The notes beneath the pieces were generated by a model, which made no database searches, had not been told where the DNA came from, and was given only the letters and a program-made list of their open reading frames with translations. From Verrucomicrobiales bacterium (GTDB lineage: Bacteria; Verrucomicrobiota; Verrucomicrobiia; Verrucomicrobiales; Akkermansiaceae): 21,700 bases of DNA. The stretch lies in contig PBTU01000180.1 of the NCBI GenBank assembly GCA_002729295.1, forward strand, positions 1 to 21,700, read 5' to 3'. Position numbers and translations under genes: made by a program. Shown piece by piece: positions 8,071-16,180 of the stretch. Within the stretch, counting starts at the first letter, position 1, and each line of letters starts with the position of its first letter.

Positions 8071-9471
8071 ATGAAAACTCTCCTCATCGTTGACGACGAG
8101 AAAGCGACCCGCGACGCCTTGCGGATGGCCCTTGAAGAGTCCTTCGACTGCTACCTCGCCGCCGATCTCAAACAAGCGACCTTGGTTCTCAAAAACGAAG
8201 ACGTCGACCTTCTCCTCACCGACCTCCGGCTTGGTGGCGATTCCGGAATGGAAGTTCTCGATGTCGCAAATTCCCGTCCCAATCCGCCGGTCTCTCTTAT
8301 GATGACGGCTTACGGCTCGGTCGACACCGCTGTGGAAGCGATGCGACGCGGGGCTTGGCATTTCGTCACGAAGCCACTCAATCTCGATGAGGTCGAGCTC
8401 CTTCTCAAGCGCGCCGTCCGTAGTCGCTCGCTGGAAAAAGAAAACAAGATTCTCGTCAAAGAAAACGAAACCCTTCGCGAAAGCGGGGCCAAGACCAGCA
8501 GAGGGCTCAGCCGCCTCATCGGCAGTTCCGCACCGATGGCCAAGGTCACAGGCATCATCGAACAAATCGCGCAAACACGCGCCACGGTCCTCATCGAAGG
8601 CGAATCCGGCACCGGAAAGGAAGTGGTGGCGCACGTCTTACACGATCTCTCCGGCCGGCCGGGCGAAAAATTTGTCGCGGTCAACTGCGCGGCCCTTTCG
8701 CCCCAGCTTCTTGAAAGTGAGCTCTTCGGCCACGAAAAAGGCGCCTTCACCGGCGCCACGCAGCGACGCGTCGGGCGATTCGAACAAGCACACGGCGGGA
8801 CGCTCTTCCTCGACGAAATCGGCGAAATTGACTCTGCTACCCAAGTGAAACTCCTCCGAGCCCTCTCCGAGCGCACCATTGAGCGTGTCGGATCCAATAC
8901 TCCGGTTCCCATCGATGTTCGCGTCATCACCGCCACCAACAAACACCTCACCGATCTGGTAGCCGAGGGAGAATTCAGGGAAGACCTTTTTTTCCGTCTC
9001 AACGTTCTTGCGATCCACATGCCGCCGTTGCGGGAGCGCCGGGAGGACATTGTCCTCCTCGCGAATGCCTTCCTGCAGGAATTTGCCGAGGAAAACGGAC
9101 GCCCTGAAAAACCTCTCACCGAAGCCGCGATGGCCCGCCTCATTTCCTACAATTGGCCCGGAAATGTCCGCGAATTGCGCACCGCCATCGAGCATGCTGT
9201 GGTAATGTCGAACCAATCATCCCTCGATATCCAGCATTTGCCCGAATTCCTCCTCACTGGAAAGACTCTCACAGAATCAAACTCTGAGAAAAACGCCCTT
9301 GCTCCGACGGGGGAATTCAACTTGCATGCCCTTGAGCAACGCGCAATCCATGGCGCTCTGACGGCAACCGGTGGAAATCGCACCAAAGCCGCTGAGTTAT
9401 TGGGGATTAGCCGCCGCACTCTTCAGCGAAAACTTCGCAATACATTCTCTCCCGACAATACCGAAACATGA
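8071..9471 (+). CDS. Sigma-54-dependent response regulator, NtrC family
   Basis: This 466-residue activator has three domains. The receiver domain (1-120) has Asp8 and Asp9, phosphoacceptor Asp51 in LLLTDLRL, and Lys101 in VTKPL. The AAA+ domain (about 145-380) has Walker A GESGTGKE (177-184), the sigma-54 contact loop GAFTGA (224-229), Walker B LFLDEIGEI, the arginine region FREDLFFRLNVL, and NWPGNVREL. The C-terminus has a Fis-type helix-turn-helix (GGNRTKAAELLGISRRTLQRKL). It should act only with RNA polymerase carrying sigma-54, after phosphorylation by the adjacent kinase. The gene starts immediately after the kinase stop and ends by overlapping the next gene's ATG by 4 nt. I found no convincing -24/-12 promoter in the intergenic parts of this window, so its targets are probably elsewhere. 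Confidence 0.95.
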   Translation: MKTLLIVDDEKATRDALRMALEESFDCYLAADLKQATLVLKNEDVDLLLTDLRLGGDSGMEVLDVANSRPNPPVSLMMTAYGSVDTAVEAMRRGAWHFVTKPLNLDEVELLLKRAVRSRSLEKENKILVKENETLRESGAKTSRGLSRLIGSSAPMAKVTGIIEQIAQTRATVLIEGESGTGKEVVAHVLHDLSGRPGEKFVAVNCAALSPQLLESELFGHEKGAFTGATQRRVGRFEQAHGGTLFLDEIGEIDSATQVKLLRALSERTIERVGSNTPVPIDVRVITATNKHLTDLVAEGEFREDLFFRLNVLAIHMPPLRERREDIVLLANAFLQEFAEENGRPEKPLTEAAMARLISYNWPGNVRELRTAIEHAVVMSNQSSLDIQHLPEFLLTGKTLTESNSEKNALAPTGEFNLHALEQRAIHGALTATGGNRTKAAELLGISRRTLQRKLRNTFSPDNTET

Positions 9472-11294
9472 GCAGCTTAAACAAACCCGGAGCCATGGAC
9501 GCCCCCGTCCTGATCCGTCGCCTCCTTTTCTTCGTCCTCCTCTTCGGACTCGTCTTTTTCTACCTCGTCCTTTCCTTTAAAGGGCTCACTTCGGCCAAGG
9601 GAATTGATCAGGCACAAATTGGACGCGAAATTGCCCGCGGAAACGATGCCACGACCAAGATGGTTCGCCCCCTCGCAATCTGGCAGGCCGAGGAGAATAC
9701 CGAGAACGGCGAAATGAATCTCGACCAAATTTACGACACCTATCACTCGCCCCTGAACCCTTATCTTCTTGGGGCTGTGATCAAAGCAGTCGGCGGAGAT
9801 GATTTCGCTAAGTTCCAGATGGTCGAAGACAACCGCACCATCTACCGGCTCGATCGGGTCATCGCTGCAGTTTCCGTCATCTGTTTCCTGATCGCCATTG
9901 GCATTAACTACCTGCTAATCTCGCGAATCTTCGACGTACGCATTGCCGGAGTCACCGCCATTCTGATGGCACTCTGCGACCTCAACTGGAAATTCACCCA
10001 TACCGGGCTGCCCCAGATGTTGATGCTGCTCCTTTTCTCCTGCGCCCTTTTCTTCATCTATCGCGCCGTGGAAGCCTCCATCGACAACCGCGCAACAATC
10101 GGCTCGATCCTGCTTGCAGCCGTGTTCCTGGCACTCCTTGCTCTCGCCCATTGGCTGACTCTTTGGATTACGATTGGTTTCGTCCTCTATGCCGCCTTCT
10201 TCTTCCGCCCCAAAGGAGCCGCAGCCCTTTCAGTCATCGGTGTGATCCTAGTCTTCAGCCTCTACTTTGTGGGCAAGAACCTTGAATGGACCGGATCACC
10301 TGCCGGAACGGCCGGAATGTCGCTCTACGGCGGTCTTCTGGAAACGGAGGATAACATCATGCGGACCAACGATCCCAGTGAGGAAACCTACGCGGTTCTC
10401 TACAATTTAAATTCCCTTATCCTGAATACCGCTACGAGTCTGCTGAAACAGACCGATCAACTCTATTCCAATCTTGGAGCGATTCTCGCCGCGCCACTCT
10501 TCTTCTTCTCCCTCTTCCATCCATTCAAACGAGAATCCATTGCCCAATTTCGCTGGATCATTCTCTTGATGTGGTTTGTTGGCAGTATCGGAATGGCCCT
10601 ATTTGGGCTCACCGACCAATCTACCGACGCCAATCAACTGCACATCCTTTTTTCTCCCATCATGACGGCCTACGGGCTGGCTTTCTTCTCCATTCTATGG
10701 AGTCGAATTGAATTCACCGGTAGCGGAGGCCTGATGCGCTACGGGCATTTTGCCATCGTCATCCTTGTCAGTGCAGGCCCACTCATTTTCTCAATTCCGC
10801 AGGCCATGCGGAGCGGTCTGGTCTCCGACAAACAAACACGCCCGGTCTGGCCCCCCTATTGGCCATCCGTCCTGAGCCGGACTTTGCATGACGCAACTAA
10901 AGAAGAAGACATCATCTTCTCAGATCAACCTTGGGCCGTCGCCTGGTATGCAGATCGCCGCTCGATCTGGCTTCCCAAAAAAGTTTCCGAATTTGAATAC
11001 CTCGAAAAACTCGTCGAGAACCAAAAACTCACCAGCGCCGGCATCCTAATGACCCCCTCGTCTTTCAAAGACAATCCACTCTATAAAGCCGGACACTTCG
11101 GAGGCAGCGAAGAGTTCGCCGCTCTCATGCTGGACGGGCCATCAGTCGGGGCGACAGCCGGAGGTACCCGTGGACTGCGGAGCCAGGCCCCTATGCTATC
11201 CAGCGTTCTCTCCCGCTACCCTGAATCCAAGCATCTCTTCCCCTTCCGCTTGGTCTACTACTCCAAAGAGCCTATTATTGAGAAACAACGATAG
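9468..11294 (+). CDS. Polytopic membrane protein, GT-C glycosyltransferase-like (ArnT/PMT-related fold suspected)
   Basis: The 608-residue protein is an integral membrane protein. It has one N-terminal transmembrane helix (about 16-38), a long extracytoplasmic loop, roughly nine or ten further hydrophobic helices up to about residue 450, and a soluble C-terminal domain of 150 or so residues. The first loop reads GIDQAQIGREIARGN then TTKMVRPLA and later YHSPLNPYLLG. This resembles the Asp-containing loop of GT-C enzymes that transfer sugars from polyprenyl-phosphate carriers, but I see no diagnostic motif beyond that, so the function is inference. The ATG overlaps the regulator stop (ATGA), so it is translationally coupled to a two-component system, which suggests coordinate control of an envelope glycosylation step. 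A transporter or flippase-like role cannot be excluded. Confidence 0.75.
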   Translation: MSSLNKPGAMDAPVLIRRLLFFVLLFGLVFFYLVLSFKGLTSAKGIDQAQIGREIARGNDATTKMVRPLAIWQAEENTENGEMNLDQIYDTYHSPLNPYLLGAVIKAVGGDDFAKFQMVEDNRTIYRLDRVIAAVSVICFLIAIGINYLLISRIFDVRIAGVTAILMALCDLNWKFTHTGLPQMLMLLLFSCALFFIYRAVEASIDNRATIGSILLAAVFLALLALAHWLTLWITIGFVLYAAFFFRPKGAAALSVIGVILVFSLYFVGKNLEWTGSPAGTAGMSLYGGLLETEDNIMRTNDPSEETYAVLYNLNSLILNTATSLLKQTDQLYSNLGAILAAPLFFFSLFHPFKRESIAQFRWIILLMWFVGSIGMALFGLTDQSTDANQLHILFSPIMTAYGLAFFSILWSRIEFTGSGGLMRYGHFAIVILVSAGPLIFSIPQAMRSGLVSDKQTRPVWPPYWPSVLSRTLHDATKEEDIIFSDQPWAVAWYADRRSIWLPKKVSEFEYLEKLVENQKLTSAGILMTPSSFKDNPLYKAGHFGGSEEFAALMLDGPSVGATAGGTRGLRSQAPMLSSVLSRYPESKHLFPFRLVYYSKEPIIEKQR

Positions 11295-11299
11295 AGCCC

Positions 11300-11602
11300 A
11301 TGGCTGTCAAAAAAGCAAAGAAATCAAAAGCTCCTGCTCCATCTTTTGAAGATGCGGTCGAGGAGCTGGAGAATATTACCAAGAGACTCGAGAAAGACCC
11401 TGAGAGCCTCGGCAATCTCCTCGATGACTTCGAAAGAGGGCAAGAACTGCTGATTTTTTGCCAAAAGACCCTAAAATCAGCCCGAAAACGGCTCGACCTT
11501 GTCGAAGCTTCCCTTCATGCAGAGGGCAACGACGAAGATTCAAGTCCTGAATCCTCAAGCGACGACGCCGACCCAGACGATCAAGATGTCCGACTTTTCT
11601 AA
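11300..11602 (+). CDS. xseB: Exodeoxyribonuclease VII small subunit
   Basis: This 100-residue protein matches XseB: SFEDAVEELENITKRLE (15-31), followed by a second helix containing LLDDFERGQELLIFCQKTL and the closing KRLDLVE. XseB helices assemble with the XseA catalytic subunit to form exonuclease VII, which degrades single-stranded DNA in the cytoplasm. The last 25 residues are an acidic Ser/Asp/Glu tail not usual in the family core. It starts 5 nt after the stop of the membrane-protein gene and overlaps dxs by 17 nt. An xseB-dxs neighbourhood is common in bacteria, which supports both calls. xseA is not in this window. Confidence 0.9.
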   Translation: MAVKKAKKSKAPAPSFEDAVEELENITKRLEKDPESLGNLLDDFERGQELLIFCQKTLKSARKRLDLVEASLHAEGNDEDSSPESSSDDADPDDQDVRLF

Positions 11603-13466
11603 AGCACCTCTTCTCAGCCAAATCAATGGCCCCGATGACCTCAAAAAAATTGCTCCGGAAAAATTTCCCGAGCTCGCGCAGGAAATCAGGTATACCCTGA
11701 TCGATTCTCTTTCCAATACCGGTGGTCACCTGGGACCAAACCTAGGAGTAGTCGAACTCACGATTGCGCTTCACGCCGTCTTTGAATCGCCCACGGACAA
11801 ATTCCTTTTTGACGTCTCCCACCAGGGATACGTCCACAAAATGCTCACCGGCCGCGCTACCGAAATTGACACCATTCGCCAATACGAGGGCCTCAATGGC
11901 TTCCTTCTCCGCACCGAGTCCGAACACGATTGCTACGGAGCGGGACACGCCGGCACCGCCCTCTCCGCCGCTCTCGGCATGGCCTCGGCCCGCGACCTTA
12001 AAGATGAAGATGCCAACATCGTCGCTGTCGCCGGTGACGCCGCTTTCACTTGCGGCGCCACCTTGGAAGCCCTCAACAACATCGCCGAGACCACCAACCG
12101 CTGCATTGTCATCCTGAATGACAACGAGTGGTCCATTGATAAAAACGTCGGCGCTCTCGCAAAATACTTCAACGCCCTTCAGACCCACAGCACCTTCAAC
12201 GGCATCCGCGAAAAGACCGCTGACTTTGTCGAAAAAATCGCGGGCTCCGGCGTGCGCAAACTCGCCCATAAGATCGAGCGCAATGCCAAGAACATGCTCG
12301 TTCCCAACGTTCTCTTCGAAAATTTTGGCATGCGTTACTTCGGTCCCATCGACGGACACGACATCCCACTCCTCATCAAGACCCTCGAATACCTCAAGAA
12401 TCAAAACGAGCCGGTAATACTCCACATCATTACCGAGAAAGGACGGGGCTACCAGCCAGCTCTCGATAAACCCGGCAAGTTTCACGGCCTCGGACCTTAC
12501 AATATCGAAGACGGCTCCACAGCCACCGGAGCACCCACCTTTTCGGAACTCTTCGGCCGCGCCGTCACTGACTTCGCCAAAGAGGATAAAACGATCACCG
12601 CCATCACCGCCGCCATGCCCGGCGGAACCAAGCTCGAGACCTTCAAAGCGGAAATTCCCGAACGCTACTTCGATGTCGGTATCGCCGAGGAACATGCCGC
12701 GCTCTTCGCCTGTGGCCACGCCACCCAGGACCTCCGTCCTTTTCTCGCAATCTATTCGACCTTTATGCAGCGTGCTTATGACATGATCCTTCACGACATG
12801 GCTTTGCAAAAACTACCCGTGCGACTTTGCATGGACCGCGGCGGCCTCTCGGGTGACGACGGTCCAACTCACCACGGACTCTTCGACATCGGCTATCTCC
12901 GGCACGTTCCAGGCCTCGTGCACATGCAAGCCAAGGATGAAAATGAATTCATCGACATGCTTTGGACCATGGCCAACTACGAAGACGGCCCTATCGCCAT
13001 CCGCTACCCTCGTGGCAACGGACCTGGTGCAACCATCAAGGAGAAGCCCGAACTCCTTACTATCGGTGAGGCCGAAGTCATCCAGACCGGAACCGACGTC
13101 TGCCTCATCCCTCTGGGAACAATGATGGAGCTTGCCCTGGATGCCAAAGAAACCCTCGAATCCAAAGGATATAGCGTAACCTTAATCAATCCCCGTTGGA
13201 TCAAACCCCTCGACGCCCGCACTATTTCGGAGCACGCCAAGAATGCCAAAGTCGTTTGCACTTTTGAAGATCACGTCCTCTACAATGGCTTCGGACTTTC
13301 CATCATTGAACTTCTCCATGATGATATCATTGACACTCCCGTCGAGCGCATCGGTTGGCCCGATGAATTCGTCGAGCACGGACGCCCCGAGATTCTTCGG
13401 GAGAAACACGGCCTCACCGCCGCCAATGCCGTGGAGAAAATTCTCCCACACCTCCCGGTGAAATAG
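11586..13466 (+). CDS. dxs: 1-deoxy-D-xylulose-5-phosphate synthase (divergent motifs)
   Basis: DXS joins pyruvate and glyceraldehyde 3-phosphate with thiamine diphosphate, the first step of the MEP isoprenoid pathway. The 626-residue length is normal. Family landmarks are TGGHLGPNLGVVELTIALH (46-64), the thiamine-diphosphate motif region GDAAFTCG through LNDNEWSI (150-184), KFHGLGPYN with His300, DVGIAEEHAALFACG with Glu368, STFMQRAYDMILHD, DGPTHHGLFD, and RYPRGNG. Several positions differ from the usual sequence: GDA instead of GDG, DVSHQGY instead of DVGHQAY, and AEEH instead of AEQH. The catalytic Glu and His residues are kept, so activity is likely. I chose ATG 11586 because SDFSKAPLLSQINGPDDLKK fits the family N-terminus; it lies inside the end of xseB. 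A related transketolase-like enzyme is the alternative but less likely. Confidence 0.9.
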   Translation: MSDFSKAPLLSQINGPDDLKKIAPEKFPELAQEIRYTLIDSLSNTGGHLGPNLGVVELTIALHAVFESPTDKFLFDVSHQGYVHKMLTGRATEIDTIRQYEGLNGFLLRTESEHDCYGAGHAGTALSAALGMASARDLKDEDANIVAVAGDAAFTCGATLEALNNIAETTNRCIVILNDNEWSIDKNVGALAKYFNALQTHSTFNGIREKTADFVEKIAGSGVRKLAHKIERNAKNMLVPNVLFENFGMRYFGPIDGHDIPLLIKTLEYLKNQNEPVILHIITEKGRGYQPALDKPGKFHGLGPYNIEDGSTATGAPTFSELFGRAVTDFAKEDKTITAITAAMPGGTKLETFKAEIPERYFDVGIAEEHAALFACGHATQDLRPFLAIYSTFMQRAYDMILHDMALQKLPVRLCMDRGGLSGDDGPTHHGLFDIGYLRHVPGLVHMQAKDENEFIDMLWTMANYEDGPIAIRYPRGNGPGATIKEKPELLTIGEAEVIQTGTDVCLIPLGTMMELALDAKETLESKGYSVTLINPRWIKPLDARTISEHAKNAKVVCTFEDHVLYNGFGLSIIELLHDDIIDTPVERIGWPDEFVEHGRPEILREKHGLTAANAVEKILPHLPVK

Positions 13467-13735
13467 GCGTTTGCTTACGTCTCATTCCAATCCCTGTCAC
13501 CAAGTCACGGGATCGCTTTAGTCATGAAATGCGTTTTTCCCTTCCATCCCTGTTGTCGCGAATGCCTGTATCCTCGGCAAACCGACCAAGCATCAATTCT
13601 CTGATTCAAAAGTCTTTCACGGAACACACCGCGACTGGTCGGTTTGGTCTACCTGAGCCCTCAAAGCAACAACGAGAAGAGCACTGAGATGGGACTGGAC
13701 ATCCGTTTTTATTCCATCGCCCAAAAAGGCGTGCG
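13467..13735. other. Convergent intergenic region with an 11-bp inverted repeat
   Basis: This lies between the converging dxs and aminotransferase genes and contains no recognisable gene. An 11-bp perfect inverted repeat (CAAACCGACCA at 13578-13588 and TGGTCGGTTTG at 13636-13646) encloses a 47-base loop. A short hairpin (CGCC 13718-13721, GGCG 13728-13731) next to the aminotransferase stop could help terminate the minus-strand transcript, but the 4-bp stem is weak. Confidence 0.4.
13578..13646. repeat. Inverted repeat, 11-bp arms, 47-base spacer
   Basis: The arms CAAACCGACCA and TGGTCGGTTTG are perfect complements. The spacer is too long for a classical intrinsic terminator and no T run follows directly. 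It could be the ends of a small non-autonomous element, a two-gene terminator scaffold, or chance. No target-site duplication was recognised. Confidence 0.5.
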
Positions 13736-14989
13736 CTAATTCCTATGAGCTAGAATATCGACAATCGTGTCGATCGCAAAATCCGTCTCCTCTTTCGAAA
13801 TCAAATATGGCGGAGTGAAGGAAAGGACGCTCCCCTCTTTCCCATCCGCCAACATAATCAGGCCAGCTTTCAGTATATCGCCCAGCAAGGCTGCCGCATT
13901 ACGATCCAACTCAACACCCCACATCATTCCCCTCCCCCGGACATCAATAATTCCCTGAGCCTCCATATTTCTCAGAGCGCTTTCCAAATAACACCCCGCG
14001 CTCTTGACCATATCCCCGGTCTCGGCCCTCTTCAGAATTTCAAGCGAAGCCAGTGCCATCGCACAGCCAACTGGATTCCCCAAAAAAGTGCTCGTGTGTA
14101 AGGCCTCTCCCGTCGACTCCGGCCAAGCATCCATCACCGACTCTTTCCCAACGCAGGCCGATATCGGAAACCCTCCGCTAAGCGCCTTCCCTAGGCAGAT
14201 TAAATCAGGAACCACTCTATCCCACTCACAGGCGAACATTTTTCCGGTCCGAAAAAAACCGGTATAAATCTCATCGAAGATTAGCACTGCTCCGTGTTCA
14301 TCACACCACTTTCGCAGGCGCGGAAGAAACTCCGGCGGAGGCACGACCTTCCCACCGCGCCCCTGAATGGGCTCAACCAGCACCGCTCCGATTTCGTCCG
14401 AGCTAACATGCTCGATCTCATCTCCCCCAAATGGAAGGCGCACCGTGATGTTCGCCAGCTGATCTCCAAAGGGACCGTGAAACTTCTCAAGGTCCGTGCC
14501 CAAAAGGCTCCCATATCCCAATCCATGGTAGGCGTTGGAAAAAGCGATCACCTTTCTTTTTCCACTCGCAAGCCGCGCTGTCTTAAGCGCCGATTCCACG
14601 GCTTCAAATCCTGAGCTCGACAGCACCACCTTTGCTTCCCCCACTCCCCAACGTTTAAAAGTCACCGCAGATAGCTGCTCACAAAGATCTCCCTTCAAGG
14701 CCGTCGGATGCACATCGCCCATCCCATGCAAAAGCTGCTGAGATTGTCTCTGCATCGCCGCCACGACCTCGGAATTTCCATGTCCCAGTCCTGCCACGCC
14801 AAAGGCACTGGTCAGATCTAAAAACCGATTCCCATCGGCATCCCAAACATTTGTTCCCTCAGCTCGTTCCCAAAAAACCGGCCAGTCTCCATCCATATAG
14901 GTGACATTCCGACTTTCATACCGCTGCAACTTTTCCGCCAGCGACAACGAGCGCGGTCCGGGTATCCTTGTGTAAAGATCAGGCAGCAT
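13736..14989 (-). CDS. Class III PLP-dependent aminotransferase
   Basis: The 417-residue protein is a fold-type I, class III (ornithine/GABA type) aminotransferase. The N-terminal segment IPGPRSLSLAEKLQRYESRN is typical of GABA/aspartate-aminotransferase-family annotations. Glycine-rich SSSGFEAVESALK (124-136) binds the cofactor phosphate, YHGLGYG follows at 154-160, EPIQGRGG is at 207-214, Asp239 lies in LIFDEIYTGFFRTG, and the Schiff-base lysine is Lys268 in CLGKALSGGFP. Substrate cannot be fixed from motifs. It is not a typical BioA, although bioF is nearby. The ATG at 14989 lies 2 nt after the rhomboid stop (14992), so it belongs to the panD-secG-rhomboid strand group. An in-frame upstream start at 15037 would overlap the rhomboid gene and is less likely. 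Confidence 0.88.
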   Translation of the reverse strand: MLPDLYTRIPGPRSLSLAEKLQRYESRNVTYMDGDWPVFWERAEGTNVWDADGNRFLDLTSAFGVAGLGHGNSEVVAAMQRQSQQLLHGMGDVHPTALKGDLCEQLSAVTFKRWGVGEAKVVLSSSGFEAVESALKTARLASGKRKVIAFSNAYHGLGYGSLLGTDLEKFHGPFGDQLANITVRLPFGGDEIEHVSSDEIGAVLVEPIQGRGGKVVPPPEFLPRLRKWCDEHGAVLIFDEIYTGFFRTGKMFACEWDRVVPDLICLGKALSGGFPISACVGKESVMDAWPESTGEALHTSTFLGNPVGCAMALASLEILKRAETGDMVKSAGCYLESALRNMEAQGIIDVRGRGMMWGVELDRNAAALLGDILKAGLIMLADGKEGSVLSFTPPYLISKEETDFAIDTIVDILAHRN

Positions 14990-14991
14990 GG

Positions 14992-16162
14992 CTACTGAAG
15001 GAGCATAGCCGCAATCGCAGCCAATGCCGAAAGACAAATTAAAAGAAGTGCTCCCACGCCCATCGCAAAATCGCGTTTGAGAATTATCGGGCGGCCGGTC
15101 GAAGAAGACTTTGGAAAAACCACGAGAGCATAAACTGCTCCGGTAACCAACCCTCCAAAGTGCGCGGCATTGTCAATGAATTGAAATCCCAGGGCACCAA
15201 TAACCACGAGAGAAACTAAGATCCCCAACAAGCGCTGCCTCGCAGACTTCGGAACCAACTTTTTGTGCAGCGTTTCGAAAACGAGCAAGAATCCCAGCAG
15301 TCCACAAACCGCTCCGGACATCCCGACACTACTTCCCTCCAAAACCCATGCCGTGGTGGCCCAACCGGCTCCCAATACCGAAACAAAAAAAAACCATCGT
15401 CAAATGCGGCCACCGTCCCAAAGTTTCCAATCGTTTCCCCAAATACCACAACGCACTGGCATTCATCAAAAAGTGCAAGGGGTTCCCGTGCATGAAAGCT
15501 GCCGTATGAACCCGCCACCACTCGCCAGCGGCATATCGGGCCTTTACCAAACCCGCCTCGGCAAATCCTCCTCCGGTGAGATATTGCACAAGGCCCACTG
15601 CCGCGATCACCCCGATCAGAACCATCGTGATCCTGGACTTCTGGGATTGCAGCCAGAGCTCAAATCGCGCCTCAGGAATCTCCTCCGCAACGCTTTCCTT
15701 GTTCGTCGTCCGAAGCTCCTTGATCCCCTGTAAACCCGACCAATATGGACGAATCGCGAAGAAAAAAAACAGCAGCACTGCAATCCCAACGGTCTGGGTG
15801 CTTCCAACCGCCGCCCACCGTCCCCGGGCATAGGCCGCGTAAATCACATAGATCAATATCGCGCCAAATAAAAGAAGTCCGCGCTTTCCATCCTGAAGAT
15901 CATACTCCGAAAACAAACGGCGACGCTTTTTTAAGGTCGAAACCAAGGAGGGGTATTCTTCCGGCGCGATCAATCGACGATGTTCCGGTACCCAGATCCA
16001 AGCCAGCTTTCCTTTGCCGGAAGAAAGATACCTCTTCAGCCCGTCCAACTCATCAAAGCCGACCAAGTTTCCTTTTTCGTCGCGACAACCGTAGGGTGAA
16101 ACATCCGGCTTCAGCGAAAAAGCCTCCTCGCGAGCCCAAACCGGCAAAGCGAGATCACTCAT
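14992..16162 (-). pseudogene. Rhomboid-family intramembrane serine protease, reading frame broken at a T9 run
   Basis: Two minus-strand frames together encode one rhomboid protein of about 390 residues. The first, from ATG 16162, holds a soluble N-terminal region of about 85 residues, three hydrophobic helices, and HGNPLHFLMNASALWYLG, which includes the HxxxN oxyanion-hole motif. The second frame holds GMSGAVCGLLGF with the catalytic Ser and DNAAHFGG with the catalytic His, and ends at TAG 14992. The switch falls at A9 on the plus strand (15385-15393), T9 in coding sense. Eight T would restore an uninterrupted frame reading MVFFVSVLGAGWATTAW; with nine, the first frame stops about 60 bases later, before the catalytic Ser. 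Possible explanations are a sequencing error, phase variation, transcriptional slippage, or true inactivation. All catalytic residues are intact, which argues against old decay. Confidence 0.85.
15385..15393 (-). repeat. Homopolymer T9 (coding sense) at the rhomboid frame break
   Basis: Nine consecutive A on the plus strand, read as T9 in the rhomboid gene, sit exactly where the coding frame shifts by one base. Runs of this length are prone to replication slippage, RNA-polymerase slippage and base-calling errors. Confidence 0.85.
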
Positions 16163-16180
16163 GAACAAAAGAGAATTCAA

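Noticed and set aside
7540..8634. Long minus-strand open frame of 364 codons opposite the kinase and regulator genes
   Set aside because: It is the antisense shadow of two well-supported genes; the composition is Glu/Val/Gly-rich without any domain motif, as expected from biased codon use.
11742..12809. Minus-strand open frame of 355 codons opposite dxs
   Set aside because: It is the shadow of dxs; low-complexity composition and no recognisable motif.
14281..14614. Possible genes overlapping the aminotransferase in other frames
   Set aside because: The aminotransferase has all its cofactor-binding motifs in one uninterrupted frame; the overlapping frames show no motifs.
13736..14989. Calling the aminotransferase bioA because bioF is nearby
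   Set aside because: The genes are about 5 kb apart on opposite strands and the protein resembles the GABA/aspartate-aminotransferase group rather than BioA; substrate left open.
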